Assembly: GCF_000376825.1 (NCBI RefSeq)
Contig: NZ_AQXW01000001.1
Coordinates: 118,514 to 182,513 of the forward strand
Direction: 5' to 3'
DNA from: Demetria terragena DSM 11295
GTDB taxonomy: Bacteria; Actinomycetota; Actinomycetes; Actinomycetales; Dermatophilaceae
Length of the DNA stretch: 64,000 nucleotides
Every line of letters starts with the position of its first letter. Within the stretch, counting starts at the first letter, position 1. The notes under the pieces are model-generated. The model was not told the DNA's origin. It saw only the letters and a program-made list of their open reading frames with translations, and made no database searches. Below are positions 19,836-29,010 of this stretch, piece after piece. A program made the translations under genes and the position numbers.

Positions 19836-21065
19836 ATGCGTGCTCCCCGAACCTTGGCCGCCGTCCTCGGGCTCAGTTTCACCGTCAGCGCTTGCTCAGG
19901 CTCCGATCAGGCAGGACCAACTCCCCCGCCGTCGCGATCGGATAGTGCCTCGACGCACCCCAGCACACCCGCCTCCAAGGGCGGCAGCACATCCGCCTCC
20001 ACGAGCCGCAAAGCACCTGCCTCGTGTGTCACTCAGATCCTGAACTCGCTCACACCGGAACAGGAAATCGGCCAGTTGCTCATGGTCGGCCTCCAGGTGG
20101 GCACACCCACCTCCACGGTGACCTCACTGATCCGCAACGAGCACGTGGGCAATGTGATCTACCTCGGCGGCTGGGAAGGCGCCGAGACCGTGCGCTCCAC
20201 GTCCGCCCAACTCCAGCAACAGGTCGGCAAGGCCGCGACCGGAGGCCTTCGCCTCTTCATTGCCGCGGACCAAGAAGGCGGTCAGATCTGGCAAATTCGC
20301 ACTGCCGCAGACCGATTGCCGTCCGCATTGCAACAAGGCAAAGCATCGCCAACCAAGCGTCAGGCCTACGGCAAAGAGATCGGGACCCTTTTGAGCAAGC
20401 TCGGGGTCAATCTCAACCTGGCACCCGTGGCCGACACTGTCCCGCCAGCGCTCGGCGAAGCGAACGAGCCGATTGGTCGATACGAGCGCCAGTACGGCAA
20501 CGACCCCGCGCTGGTCGCTGCAGCCGTACCCGACCTGATCCGCGGACTCCATGCTGGCGGCGTAGCGACAACGGTGAAGCACTTCCCTGGCATCGGCCGG
20601 TTGCGCGGAAATACCGACTTCACCACCGAAGGCATCGAGGACACCGAAGCCACCCGCAACGATCCCTATCTCAAACCATTTCAGGCTGGTGTGACCGCGG
20701 GCACTGACATGGTGATGATGTCGACGGCTTCTTATCCCAAGATTGACCCGAAGAATCAGGCAGTCTTCTCCCCAACGATCATTGAGGGTGTGCTGCGGAA
20801 GGACCTGGCTTTCGACGGTGTGGTCATCACCGACGATGTGGCGGCAGAGTCGCTCAGCAAGATCGCGCCCGCCGAACGGGCCACCCGATACGTCGCCGCA
20901 GGAGGCGACATCCTCCTGACCGGTGACGCGGCTGAAGTGAAACCCATGCTTGCCGCGCTAAAGACCAAAGTCGCCAACGACCCTGCCTTCGCCAAGAAGG
21001 TCGATGCCGCCGTACGCCGGGTGGTGGCCCTTAAGGTTGACCGGCATCTGGCAACCTGCGACTAG
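19836..21065 (+). CDS. GH3 beta-N-acetylhexosaminidase-like lipoprotein (NagZ family)
   Basis: Cell-surface glycosidase, 409 aa, probably cutting GlcNAc from muropeptides. A lipoprotein signal ends SFTVSAC, then a Ser/Thr/Pro linker (about 25-55) leads to the GH3 domain. Family marks: KHFPGIGRLRGNTD (NagZ-type KHFPG), an early LLMVGLQVG, and the nucleophile Asp in VVITDDVAAESL. Free-standing GH3 N-terminal domains of this length are NagZ-like hexosaminidases. Natural substrate (cell wall recycling or external chitin fragments) is inferred. Confidence 0.88.
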   Translation: MRAPRTLAAVLGLSFTVSACSGSDQAGPTPPPSRSDSASTHPSTPASKGGSTSASTSRKAPASCVTQILNSLTPEQEIGQLLMVGLQVGTPTSTVTSLIRNEHVGNVIYLGGWEGAETVRSTSAQLQQQVGKAATGGLRLFIAADQEGGQIWQIRTAADRLPSALQQGKASPTKRQAYGKEIGTLLSKLGVNLNLAPVADTVPPALGEANEPIGRYERQYGNDPALVAAAVPDLIRGLHAGGVATTVKHFPGIGRLRGNTDFTTEGIEDTEATRNDPYLKPFQAGVTAGTDMVMMSTASYPKIDPKNQAVFSPTIIEGVLRKDLAFDGVVITDDVAAESLSKIAPAERATRYVAAGGDILLTGDAAEVKPMLAALKTKVANDPAFAKKVDAAVRRVVALKVDRHLATCD

Positions 21066-21109
21066 TACGGACTGCGCGGCCACACTCTTGGGATCCTGAG
21101 GCATTGTCC

Positions 21110-21187
21110 ACTGGTGGGTTGTTCACTCATTGGTGCGATGTATCGCACCAATGAGTGAACAAACCGCCAGTCTGCCAACAACCCGCC
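21110..21187. repeat. Palindromic element, copy 1
   Basis: A long hairpin: 21119-21139 pairs perfectly with 21142-21162 (21 bp, 2-nt centre), and the stem continues outward through CTGGTGGG and CCGCCAG with one mismatch. A shared tail TGCCAACAACCCGCC follows (21173-21187). It starts 44 bp after the GH3 stop. There is no T-run. A related copy lies at 21492-21569. Confidence 0.85.
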
Positions 21188-21223
21188 AAGCGTGTGCGTC
21201 GACGACGGCGCGGCGCGCCAGCC

Positions 21224-21463
21224 CTAATCATCCCCCACTGCTAACCCCCTAACCCTCACAGACGCGGCCACATTAATAACATTCTCCACAACTCGCGCGA
21301 CTTCAGGATCCACACTCTTTAAACGGATACGTTCGATTCGCTTGAGCACGTCTGTGAACGCAGAACTATCATCGACCGCGGAACCTTGACCGACTCCGCT
21401 GACGCCGATCGCGGTCCACCCTAAATCGCATGAATATCCACCCTCCCAAATTGGGAAAAGCAT
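21224..21463 (-). CDS. Hypothetical small protein between the two palindromic elements
   Basis: Possible gene of 79 aa on the minus strand (MLFPIWEGGYSCDLGW at the start, ARVVENVINVAASVRVRGL near the end). I recognise no family. The frame extends to 21541, but that would start inside the hairpin. No ribosome site is seen. Base composition is lower in GC than the neighbours, for example around 21260-21330. It may be a remnant of a longer gene, cargo carried with the repeats, or not a gene. Confidence 0.3.
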   Translation of the reverse strand: MLFPIWEGGYSCDLGWTAIGVSGVGQGSAVDDSSAFTDVLKRIERIRLKSVDPEVARVVENVINVAASVRVRGLAVGDD

Positions 21464-21491
21464 CTGCACAGTGGAATCGGCCTGCTTCACC

Positions 21492-21569
21492 CACTGTGAC
21501 TTGTTGACAGATTGGTGTGATGTATCGCACCAGCCTGTCAATAACCCACCAGTGTGCCAACAACCCGCC
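21492..21569. repeat. Palindromic element, copy 2
   Basis: Same orientation and plan as copy 1: 21504-21521 pairs with 21524-21541 (one mismatch, two G-U pairs), an outer stem CACTG/CAGTG is kept, and the tail TGCCAACAACCCGCC is identical (21555-21569). The arm sequence differs from copy 1, yet both sides changed together. It ends 14 bp from the tsaD stop codon. Confidence 0.82.
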
Positions 21570-21583
21570 GCCAGAAGCCTCGC

Positions 21584-22660
21584 CTACGTTGCCTGCAGCA
21601 TCGTCACCGGCATCGAGGAATCCGCCGGAAGGGCCAAGTCCGAGGCGGGCAGCCCGCGCATGACCATCTGCGCACCGAGCGCGGCCACCATCGCGCCGTT
21701 GTCGGTGCATAGACGCGGTTGAGGCACACGGAGGTTGACGCCCGCCGCTGCGCACCGTTGCTCGGCCAGTGCGCGGAGCTGGCTGTTCGCCGTCACACCG
21801 CCGCCGATCTGCAGGTCGCCAATGCCGTACTCCTCGCACGCCAGGAGCGCCTTCTTGGTGAGCACATCGGCTACCGCCATGCTGAAGCTCGCCGCAACAT
21901 CGGCGACGGGAACTGTTGCGCCTGAACGCTGTTGGGCCTCTACCCATCGGACCACTGCGGTCTTCAGGCCGGAGAACGAGTAGTCGTAGCGGTGCCGCTC
22001 CATGTCATGGCGGGCCGTCAGCCCACGGGGAAATGCGATCGCGGCAGGATCACCCTGACGCGCGGCCTTGTCGAGGTGGGGGCCGCCCGGGTAGGGCAGG
22101 CCGAGCACCCGGGCGACTTTGTCGTAGGCCTCCCCTGCCGCGTCATCGATCGTTCCACCGAGTTCTTGAACATCGGTCGCGATGTCACGCGCGATCAGCA
22201 GGTTGGTATGCCCGCCGGACACCAGCAGCGCGACTGTCGGTTCTGGCAACGGCCCGTGGTCCAGCACATCCGCGCAGACATGTGCCGCAAGGTGATTGAC
22301 CCCATAGAGCGGCTTGTCCAGGCTCAGCGCCAATCCCTTGGCTGCCGCGACACCCACCATCAGAGCCCCTGCGAGCCCGGGCCCAGAGGTCACCGCGATC
22401 GCGTCGACGTCAGCGAGACGATGACCCGCCTCATCACACGCACGTTGAATCATCGGAACCATGGCCTCGAGGTGTGCCCGACTCGCGACTTCGGGGACGA
22501 CCCCGCCAAAGCGCGCATGCTCATCGACGCTGCTCGCCAGGGCATCCCCCACCAGCGTGGTGCCGCGCACGAACGCGACGCCCGTTTCGTCACAGGAGGA
22601 CTCGATCCCCAGCACGAGCGGTTCGTTAGTCATGGTTCGATCGTCCCCTAGTAAGTTCAT
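21584..22660 (-). CDS. tsaD: tRNA N6-adenosine threonylcarbamoyltransferase
   Basis: Transfers threonylcarbamoyl to A37 of ANN-decoding tRNAs, with TsaB and TsaE. 358 aa of the Kae1/Gcp family. Motifs: [12 protein letters not shown] at the N-terminus, metal-binding HxxxH in [11 protein letters not shown] (about 113-123), and SGGHTNLL. The ATG at 22660 overlaps the rimI stop (ATGA); ATG at 22633, just before the conserved core, is an alternative. Last gene of the nnr-to-tsaD run. Confidence 0.95.
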   Translation of the reverse strand: MNLLGDDRTMTNEPLVLGIESSCDETGVAFVRGTTLVGDALASSVDEHARFGGVVPEVASRAHLEAMVPMIQRACDEAGHRLADVDAIAVTSGPGLAGALMVGVAAAKGLALSLDKPLYGVNHLAAHVCADVLDHGPLPEPTVALLVSGGHTNLLIARDIATDVQELGGTIDDAAGEAYDKVARVLGLPYPGGPHLDKAARQGDPAAIAFPRGLTARHDMERHRYDYSFSGLKTAVVRWVEAQQRSGATVPVADVAASFSMAVADVLTKKALLACEEYGIGDLQIGGGVTANSQLRALAEQRCAAAGVNLRVPQPRLCTDNGAMVAALGAQMVMRGLPASDLALPADSSMPVTMLQAT

Positions 22661-23103
22661 CGCAACAACCGGCGCAGGACAAGTGCGTCCTCGCCTCCAG
22701 GTTGGTAGTAGCCGCGGCGCACACTGATGCGCTCAAACCCGTTGTGCTCGTACAGCGTTCGTGCCGCTTCGTTTGACTCGCGCACCTCAAGAATCAACGC
22801 GATGGCCCCGTCTTCGACGGCACGCTCGACCATCCACCGCAGGAGTTGACCGCCGAGACCCTGACCCTGAGCCCGCGGGCTGACCCCAATCGTCATGATG
22901 TCGGCGACATCGCCGCCAAGGTCCAGTCCTGCGTACGCCAGCGGATGGTCGTCACCGTCGGGGACGACCGCGTAGTCCCGCCGTGGACGCTCACGCAGTT
23001 CGGCCCACCAGGTGGCTGCGGACCAGGCATCGGCGCCGAACAGCTCGACATCCAGGCCGACCAGGACATCGATGTCAGTCCATCGCATGGGACGCATACT
23101 CAT
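22657..23103 (-). CDS. rimI: Ribosomal protein S18 alanine N-acetyltransferase-like GNAT
   Basis: GNAT acetyltransferase, 148 aa. The acetyl-CoA motif is [20 protein letters not shown], followed by [22 protein letters not shown], typical of RimI. It is placed between tsaB and tsaD, as in many actinobacteria, and overlaps both by ATGA. Exact protein substrate is inferred from the family. Confidence 0.9.
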   Translation of the reverse strand: MSMRPMRWTDIDVLVGLDVELFGADAWSAATWWAELRERPRRDYAVVPDGDDHPLAYAGLDLGGDVADIMTIGVSPRAQGQGLGGQLLRWMVERAVEDGAIALILEVRESNEAARTLYEHNGFERISVRRGYYQPGGEDALVLRRLLR

Positions 23104-23747
23104 GGCCCACTCGGCCTCGGCTTGGCGTCGGGACGACGAAGGTAGAGCGGCTCGGTGTCCAGGAGTGCGCGTCCAGCAACGATCTCGGTATGCGCGAAGT
23201 CCGCGAGGGCGGCGGCGCTGACGTCACGCACAGTGATGGCGTGCGGCAAGGCGTCCGAGTACAACTCCGGTCCCCGCCCGGCGCAGGGCAGCGCGCGCAC
23301 ATCCTCAACAAGCTCGGCAGCACGCCCGACGTGCGGGCCGTCGGTCCGGCGACCATCACGATAGGTAGCCCAGTAGACCTCCTTGCGACGCGCATCTGTT
23401 GCCACCAGGAACTCAGCTGGCGAGGCGGCCTCGCCCGCAGCGACCTCGGCAGCGATCGCGTCCAGGCTGCACACCCCATGCACCGGTATGCCCAAGGCCA
23501 GGCCCATCGTTCGCGCGGTCACGATGCCGACCCGCAGACCGGTGAACGGGCCAGGCCCCACACCGACGGCGATCGCCGACAAGTCAGCGGCGGCAATTCC
23601 GGCTGCTGCCAACGTGTCTCTGATGATGGGCGCGAGTGTTTCGGTATGCCTGCGGTGGTCCAGCACACTGCGCTCGGCACGCACGGTGGCCCCGTCATGG
23701 ACGGCAGCGGTCACGGCAGACGTGGCGGTATCGAGAGCAAGCAGCAC
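23100..23747 (-). CDS. tsaB: tRNA threonylcarbamoyladenosine biosynthesis protein TsaB
   Basis: Inactive structural homologue of TsaD that forms its heterodimer, 215 aa. It begins LLALDTATSAVTAAVHDG and contains VGVGPGPFTGLRVGIVTARTM, the TsaB signature. It starts with GTG at 23747, 9 nt after the tsaE stop. The stop codon TAG is part of TAGCCT, which ends 6 nt before the GTG, so an internal leaderless promoter is possible. Confidence 0.94.
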   Translation of the reverse strand: MLLALDTATSAVTAAVHDGATVRAERSVLDHRRHTETLAPIIRDTLAAAGIAAADLSAIAVGVGPGPFTGLRVGIVTARTMGLALGIPVHGVCSLDAIAAEVAAGEAASPAEFLVATDARRKEVYWATYRDGRRTDGPHVGRAAELVEDVRALPCAGRGPELYSDALPHAITVRDVSAAALADFAHTEIVAGRALLDTEPLYLRRPDAKPRPSGP

Positions 23748-23756
23748 GGCGGCAGG

Positions 23757-24272
23757 CTACGTGAGTGCGCTGACCTGAGGCCAGGCCGCTGCCCAGCGGA
23801 CCCCGTGGCCGCGAGCGGTCACGGTACGTGGGGTCTCGTCGGGGGCCCCTGGGTCGACCGACTCCGCGTCGCCGTCATCTCGGTCCAGGAGGATCTCCAG
23901 GTAGTCCTCACTCAATGCCTCCGCAAGACCGGCGCCCCACTCCACCACGGTCACCGCCGAGCCGAGTTCGGCGTCCAAGTCGAGATCGTCCAGTTCGTCC
24001 GCGCCGCCCAGGCGGTAGGCATCAACGTGCACCAGCGGTGGCCCGCCGACCTCGCTGGGGTGCTCCCGGGCGACCACAAAGGTCGGCGACGTGATCGGCC
24101 CGCGCACTCCAAGTCCCACCGCGAGGCCCTGAGTGAAGGTCGTCTTGCCGGCGCCCAGGCCGCCGGTGAGGACCAACAGATCTCCCGGCTGCAGCAGCCT
24201 GCCCAAAGCGGTGGCGATGCGTTGCGTCGCAGCAGCGGTAGCCGCCTGCCACTGGACCTCAACCGCCCTCAT
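23757..24272 (-). CDS. tsaE: tRNA threonylcarbamoyladenosine biosynthesis ATPase TsaE
   Basis: P-loop ATPase that energises the TsaBD complex, 171 aa. Walker A is GGLGAGKTTFTQGLA, then SPTFVVAREH and VHVDAYRL (the conserved His-Asp-Tyr), and VVEWGAGL. The ATG overlaps the upstream hydrolase stop (ATGA). Confidence 0.94.
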   Translation of the reverse strand: MRAVEVQWQAATAAATQRIATALGRLLQPGDLLVLTGGLGAGKTTFTQGLAVGLGVRGPITSPTFVVAREHPSEVGGPPLVHVDAYRLGGADELDDLDLDAELGSAVTVVEWGAGLAEALSEDYLEILLDRDDGDAESVDPGAPDETPRTVTARGHGVRWAAAWPQVSALT

Positions 24273-25456
24273 CGGCTCGGCTTTGCCGAGGTCGCCTTGC
24301 CTCGACGACGTGACCGTACCGCGACGGTCGTTCGTCGCTTGGCCGACATATCAGTCACCGTCTTGCGTACCCGGGTCCGGCGGCGCGGACGGTTGATCGC
24401 CCGTCGAGCGCGTGCCAAGAGGTCGAGCAGCTGGTCATTGACCAGGTCGGGATATTCCACGAGCAACATATGCCCGGCGTCATCGACCACAACATGCTCG
24501 GCGCCCGGAATCGCCGCCACGATGCTCTCCGAATGCCGGGCCGGCGTGATTTTGTCATCGCTACCAACCAGCACCAACGTCTCGATGCCGTCGAATGCTG
24601 CGAGGGAGAGGTGCTGGTCATGCTTGCTCAGGTCCCCCAGGAACGCGCTGAGCACGGAAATCTTGGTTCCGAACACCATCTGGCCGGTGAACCGCACCAC
24701 CGACATCGGTACGTGCGAACCGAACGAGAAGTGGTGCACCATCAGGGATTCCACGTCACGACCGGCCTTCAGCAAGACCGCCAGGACAGCCTCTCGCCCC
24801 GCTAGACGCCCCACTGCGCCCGGGCCGACTCGGTGCAGCACCGCGCCGATCGGATGCCCCAGACCGAAGTGCACATCGTGCATGTCGCCCGGGCTGGTCG
24901 ACACAAAACCGACACCAATCACCCTGTCCCGTATGACTTTTGGAAATTGTCCAGCAAAACTCATCAGGGTCATACCGCCCATAGAGTGACCGATCAGCAC
25001 GAGCGGTCCCGTGGGGACGACCTGTTCGATGACCTCCGCAAGGTCGCGGCCGAGCTGCCCCACGGTGTACGACTCTGGCTCGCCTTCTTCAGATCGACCG
25101 TGGCCGCGCAGGTCGAGCAGCACCACGCGGTAGCCCGCCTCGCGCAGTGCCCGCCGCTGAAAAACCCAGGATTCCAGCGTGAGCGCGAACCCGTGGACCA
25201 AGATGACGGTCGGCGCCGGGTCATGGTCAACGGTCGGCGCAGCACCACGCGGCTCGTCGATCTCGACATGCAAGGGGACACCGTCCCGGGCAATCACGGC
25301 GAGCTCCTGGTCGGCGCTCTCGTGGAAATCATCTTCCCGGCCAAGTCGCACCGCGGCCTGTCGGTCAGTCCACAGTCGATCGGCCGCAACGCCGATTGCC
25401 GCACCCGCTGTTGTCGCGAGAACGCTTGTGCCCCAGCCGAGTACGCCGCCTGCCAT
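24269..25456 (-). CDS. Alpha/beta hydrolase with N-terminal membrane anchor
   Basis: Probable esterase or lipase-like hydrolase of 395 aa. The oxyanion motif VILVHGFALTLESW, nucleophile GHSMGG, the acid Asp in VLVGSDDKITP and the His in DDAGHMLLVE form a full triad. An N-terminal hydrophobic segment (about 8-25) may anchor it. The last 40 residues are Arg/Lys rich (RRRTRVRKT, RSRRRGK). The ATG at 25456 overlaps the alr stop (TAATG); ATG at 25468 is also in frame. A hydrolase between alr and tsaE is common in actinobacteria; substrate unknown. Confidence 0.87.
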   Translation of the reverse strand: MAGGVLGWGTSVLATTAGAAIGVAADRLWTDRQAAVRLGREDDFHESADQELAVIARDGVPLHVEIDEPRGAAPTVDHDPAPTVILVHGFALTLESWVFQRRALREAGYRVVLLDLRGHGRSEEGEPESYTVGQLGRDLAEVIEQVVPTGPLVLIGHSMGGMTLMSFAGQFPKVIRDRVIGVGFVSTSPGDMHDVHFGLGHPIGAVLHRVGPGAVGRLAGREAVLAVLLKAGRDVESLMVHHFSFGSHVPMSVVRFTGQMVFGTKISVLSAFLGDLSKHDQHLSLAAFDGIETLVLVGSDDKITPARHSESIVAAIPGAEHVVVDDAGHMLLVEYPDLVNDQLLDLLARARRAINRPRRRTRVRKTVTDMSAKRRTTVAVRSRRRGKATSAKPSR

Positions 25457-26601
25457 TAGCTCACGCACTCCTCGCCGAGATAGGTCCTGGGAAGTCGGCC
25501 GCTCATCCGCGTCACGATCTCATAGGAGATCGTTCCTGCCGCGTCGGCCCAGTCCTGCGCGGTGGGCTCACCGCCCTCTCCAGAACCAAACAACACCACC
25601 CGATCCCCGGCAGCGACCTCAAGATCACCGACATCGACGACGAACTGGTCCATACACACGCGTCCGGCAACCGTAAAACGCTGGCCGCCGATCTGCACCG
25701 GGCCTGTTCCGGACGCATGCCGGAAGATCCCGTCCGCGTAGCCCATCGGCACATCGACCAGCGTGCTCTCTTGGTTCGTCACGTAGGTATGGCCGTAACT
25801 CACACCCTGACCTGCCGGAACCCGTTTCACCACAGTCAAATCCGCCTCGACACGCATGGCAGGGCGCAACCCGAAGTGCTCGGCGTCGCCGACCTCAGGA
25901 GCTGGCGATAGCCCGTAGATGGACAACCCCGGACGCACGAGATCCCAGGCCGCGCTCGGGCGAGTCAAGGTTGCGGCTGAGTTAGCCATGTGGCGCACTT
26001 CAGGCTTAAGACCGGCAGCCTCAGCGCGGCGTACGCACTCGGTGAATACCTGTTCCTGGGCGGGCAAACTCGGGTGGTCGGGCACGTCGGCGCACGCCAG
26101 ATGAGTGAACAGACCGACCACGCGGATGCTGCCCTCGGCCTCGGCCCGCACGGCCGCAGTGACCAGTTCGTCCCAATCGGCGCCGTACGCACCATTTCGC
26201 CCCATCCCGGTGTCTGCCTTGAGGTGAACTCTGGCCGTTATTCCGATCTGTCGAGCGGCCCGGGCGACCTCGTCCAACTCCCAAACGGCGGGAATCCCAA
26301 GGTCGATACCTTCTCGGATCGCGGGGTCAAAATCAGTTCCTGGAACATGCAGCCAAGTCAACAATGGAGCGCTGATTCCCGCGGCACGCAGGGCGAGTGC
26401 TTCTGCCATCTGGGCCATACCAAGCCAGGTAGCGCCACCCTTCAGCGCAGCACGAGCTGACGGCACGAGTCCGTGCCCGTATGCATCGCCTTTCACCACC
26501 GCCATGACCTGGGCGCCGGGGGCACAGTCCTTCAACCGGGCCACATTGGAACTGATCGCCTCGAGGTCAACGGTGACCCAGGCGGGTCGTTGAACGCTCA
26601 T
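25456..26601 (-). CDS. alr: Alanine racemase
   Basis: PLP enzyme making D-alanine for peptidoglycan, 381 aa. The PLP Lys is in MAVVKGDAYGHG and the catalytic Tyr is in GVSYGHTYV; GRVCMDQFVVDVG is the usual C-domain motif. Start ATG at 26601; an in-frame GTG at 26619, next to the nnr stop codon, is an alternative. Downstream of nnr, upstream of the hydrolase. Confidence 0.95.
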   Translation of the reverse strand: MSVQRPAWVTVDLEAISSNVARLKDCAPGAQVMAVVKGDAYGHGLVPSARAALKGGATWLGMAQMAEALALRAAGISAPLLTWLHVPGTDFDPAIREGIDLGIPAVWELDEVARAARQIGITARVHLKADTGMGRNGAYGADWDELVTAAVRAEAEGSIRVVGLFTHLACADVPDHPSLPAQEQVFTECVRRAEAAGLKPEVRHMANSAATLTRPSAAWDLVRPGLSIYGLSPAPEVGDAEHFGLRPAMRVEADLTVVKRVPAGQGVSYGHTYVTNQESTLVDVPMGYADGIFRHASGTGPVQIGGQRFTVAGRVCMDQFVVDVGDLEVAAGDRVVLFGSGEGGEPTAQDWADAAGTISYEIVTRMSGRLPRTYLGEECVS

Positions 26602-26619
26602 CGAAGACCAGTGTTCCAC

Positions 26620-28149
26620 CTACGGCTGCGGATCGGCTGGAAGGTCCACCTCTGTCAGGAGGTGGGCGATCGTGCGCCCCAATTCGTGTGCCACGTCGAG
26701 GGCGCGTACCGGACCACCTGGATTCGCCCGGCGCCCGGCCAGCCCATGCACCGCGGCAGCGACCGATCCCGCATCAAGCGGGCTGAGACCACACGCGAGG
26801 AGCGTCCCGGCCAGGCCCGCGAGAACATCGCCCGAGCCTGCCGTCGCCAACCATGGCGGGCCATCGGCCTGAGAGCGCATGGGAAGTCCCGAGGCGGTCG
26901 GCGGCACAACGACGGTGACCGCGCCCTTGACCAAGACCGTCGCCTCCAGCTTGTCGGCAACGGCCCGTGCGACCACGACGGGGTGGGCGCGTACCACGTC
27001 CTCCCAGGTGCCATTAGAACCGCCGGCCCTCGGAAGACCCCGAATCCGAAGGCGTTTCGCGAGGCGAGCCAACTCGCCGATGTGCGGGGTGAGCAGAGTC
27101 GGCGCCCGCCGGACTCCTGAGATGAGGTCCAACGCACCGGCATCGACCACGGCAGGAACGTCCTCCGTCAGCGCCGCGAGCACCGCCCGCTGCTGGGCGC
27201 GCCCCGACGACGTCCGATCGTCGGCGGCGATTCCAGGTCCGATGACATGGGCTTGGACTCGCCCAGCGCCCATCACCGCCTCGGGAACTGCGTGCTGGAC
27301 CAGCCCGGTCGGGGTTGGGGGGCCGACATAACGCATCATGCCGACGCCACTGGAGACCGCGGCGGTCGCCGTCAGCACGGCCGCGCCGGGGTATCGCTCG
27401 CTGCCTGCCAGAACCCCGAGCACGCCCCGTCGATATTTGTCATCAAAGGGCCCAGGGACGGGCCAGCGCTGCGCCAGGTCAGAAAGGGTGAGCCGCTCCA
27501 CCACGGGTCGAGTCGGCTCCTCCACTCCAATGTCGACGACCGTCAGGAGGCCGGTAGCAGGCTCTCCGGCGGGCAACAGGTGGACCGGCTTGGCCATGCC
27601 GAACGTCACGGTCTCGTCGGCATACAGGCACTCCCCTGACTCCTCGCCGGCCGGGTCCGTTCCCGACGGCAGGTCGACCGCAATGACATAGGCGTCGTCG
27701 GGTAGCCAATCTCGCAGTCGCGCAACGGAACTCGACAGGCCTGGACGACCACCGATTCCCGTGACGCCGTCGAGAACGACGCCGGCAGAGGTCAGCCAGC
27801 CCAGTACACCGTCGTCGTCCGGCATCAGCACAGTGGCACCCTCGCCCTCCGCCGCTGCTCTGGCTTTCTCGTGTACGCGGTCGGCCACCTGCACGATGCC
27901 GACTTCGCATCCGTCGGCGGCCAGATGGGCGCACGCATACAAGGCGTCGCCGCCATTATCCCCTGCCCCCACCAGCGCGACCACTCGTGACGACTCCTGT
28001 GAGTCTGCGGATTGGCGGTGCTCAAGGCGGGCGGTGACCACCTCCGCCAGGCCTCGGGCCGCCCGCTGCATCAACTCACCGGCGGGCAAATCCTCCATCG
28101 CGCGGGCTTCCGCGCGCCGAACGCCTGCAATGCCGTACGCACGAATCAT
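26620..28149 (-). CDS. nnr: Bifunctional NAD(P)H-hydrate epimerase/dehydratase
   Basis: Repairs hydrated NAD(P)H. 509 aa with an N-terminal YjeF_N epimerase domain (about 1-215: VVALVGAGDNGGDALYACAHL) and a C-terminal ribokinase-like ADP-dependent dehydratase domain (about 230-500: GVLGVLAGSERYPGAAVL, LLTPHIGELARL, and WLATAGSGDVLAGLAGTLLACG with the catalytic Asp). First gene of the nnr-alr-hydrolase-tsaE-tsaB-rimI-tsaD run. A -10-like AATAAT ends 6 nt before the ATG. Confidence 0.95.
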   Translation of the reverse strand: MIRAYGIAGVRRAEARAMEDLPAGELMQRAARGLAEVVTARLEHRQSADSQESSRVVALVGAGDNGGDALYACAHLAADGCEVGIVQVADRVHEKARAAAEGEGATVLMPDDDGVLGWLTSAGVVLDGVTGIGGRPGLSSSVARLRDWLPDDAYVIAVDLPSGTDPAGEESGECLYADETVTFGMAKPVHLLPAGEPATGLLTVVDIGVEEPTRPVVERLTLSDLAQRWPVPGPFDDKYRRGVLGVLAGSERYPGAAVLTATAAVSSGVGMMRYVGPPTPTGLVQHAVPEAVMGAGRVQAHVIGPGIAADDRTSSGRAQQRAVLAALTEDVPAVVDAGALDLISGVRRAPTLLTPHIGELARLAKRLRIRGLPRAGGSNGTWEDVVRAHPVVVARAVADKLEATVLVKGAVTVVVPPTASGLPMRSQADGPPWLATAGSGDVLAGLAGTLLACGLSPLDAGSVAAAVHGLAGRRANPGGPVRALDVAHELGRTIAHLLTEVDLPADPQP

Positions 28150-28155
28150 GCGCCC

Positions 28156-28161
28156 ATTATT
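28156..28161 (-). promoter_or_regulatory. Candidate leaderless -10 box of nnr
   Basis: AATAAT on the minus strand, GGGCGC spacer, then the nnr ATG. No Shine-Dalgarno. Confidence 0.5.
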
Positions 28162-28232
28162 GACGCCGCGCCACGGGTGGGGTGATGAGGGCAGGAGGCT
28201 TGTCGGTGGTCGGGTTTAACGTGAGTAGTAGT

Positions 28233-28248
28233 TCGAACGTTTGTTCGA
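28233..28248. promoter_or_regulatory. LexA (SOS) box upstream of DUF222/HNH gene
   Basis: TCGAAC-GTTT-GTTCGA, a perfect TCGAAC-N4-GTTCGA palindrome, the LexA site of mycobacteria and relatives. It is 28 bp before the start codon at 28276. Confidence 0.9.
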
Positions 28249-28275
28249 TAAACAGGTGGTGGGGAGGTGGCGGTG

Positions 28276-29010
28276 ATGTCGGTGGGTGTTCCGTTGTTAG
28301 CGGATGCGTGGCCCTTGCCGGTGGGTGGGGCGACTGATGGTGTCGGTCTTGGCGACCCCGACGGTGGTGCGGCGTTGAGCCTGCCTGAGTGTGCTGGTCG
28401 AGTGCGCGCCGCCCTTGAGGTGTTGCCTCGGATTACCTCGGTGCGGCATCAGGCCAGCAGCGTGGAGTTGGCGGCATTGACCCAGGAGGTGTTGGCGGTG
28501 CTGCAGCTGGCCGAGTCCGCAGCAGTCGGCTTGGTCGCTGAAGCAATACAGCGGGGCGTGATCGATGAGTCGACCGCTGCCGGAGCAACACAGTGGGTAT
28601 CCCGCCTGGCATCTGGTGAACCAATCGGGCGCCTGCTTCCTGATGCGGTGCACCCTGCGCGTCGTGAACCGGCACGGGTTGATCTGCCGGGGGTGGAGCC
28701 AGTGGTCGCCGCACGAATCGCGAAGGTCGCGGCCGCGTGTACCCAGCCTCAGAACGAGGTGCTGGTCACCGCGCTGAGGACCTGCCAGGTCGGGGTTGCC
28801 GCAGCGAGTACCGCGCTCGTCGAGGTCGAAAAGATCATGCCCGTGCTGCCGGGCAGCACCCGCGATGAGGTGTTCGGGTACTTCCTCGCGTTACCAGCAG
28901 GGTCAGGGTCGAGGGCGATCCGTGAACTGGGCAAGCGAGTGATCGCCACGTTCGCGGACCAGGACTATCTGGATGACGCGGACGCAAACTCGATGCGGCC
29001 GAAACGGTGA
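28276..29010 (+). pseudogene. DUF222 (13E12-type) protein, N-terminal part of a frame-split gene
   Basis: N-terminal half of a DUF222/HNH endonuclease family protein, 244 aa. The alpha-helical DUF222 region is visible (RVRAALEVLPRITSVRHQ, VLAVLQLAESAAVGLVAE, VGVAAASTALVEVEK). It starts at ATG 28276 behind GGAGG. The frame ends in KR-stop where family members continue. The rest is in the next gene, shifted to another frame, with a GTGA overlap at 29007. Either a frameshift mutation, a sequencing error or a coupled two-part gene. The SOS box suggests DNA-damage induction. Confidence 0.75.

Noticed and set aside
22983..24989. 668-aa open frame on the plus strand across tsaB, tsaE and the hydrolase
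   Set aside because: Antisense to well-supported genes with full motifs; its translation is Arg/Pro/His rich with no domain.
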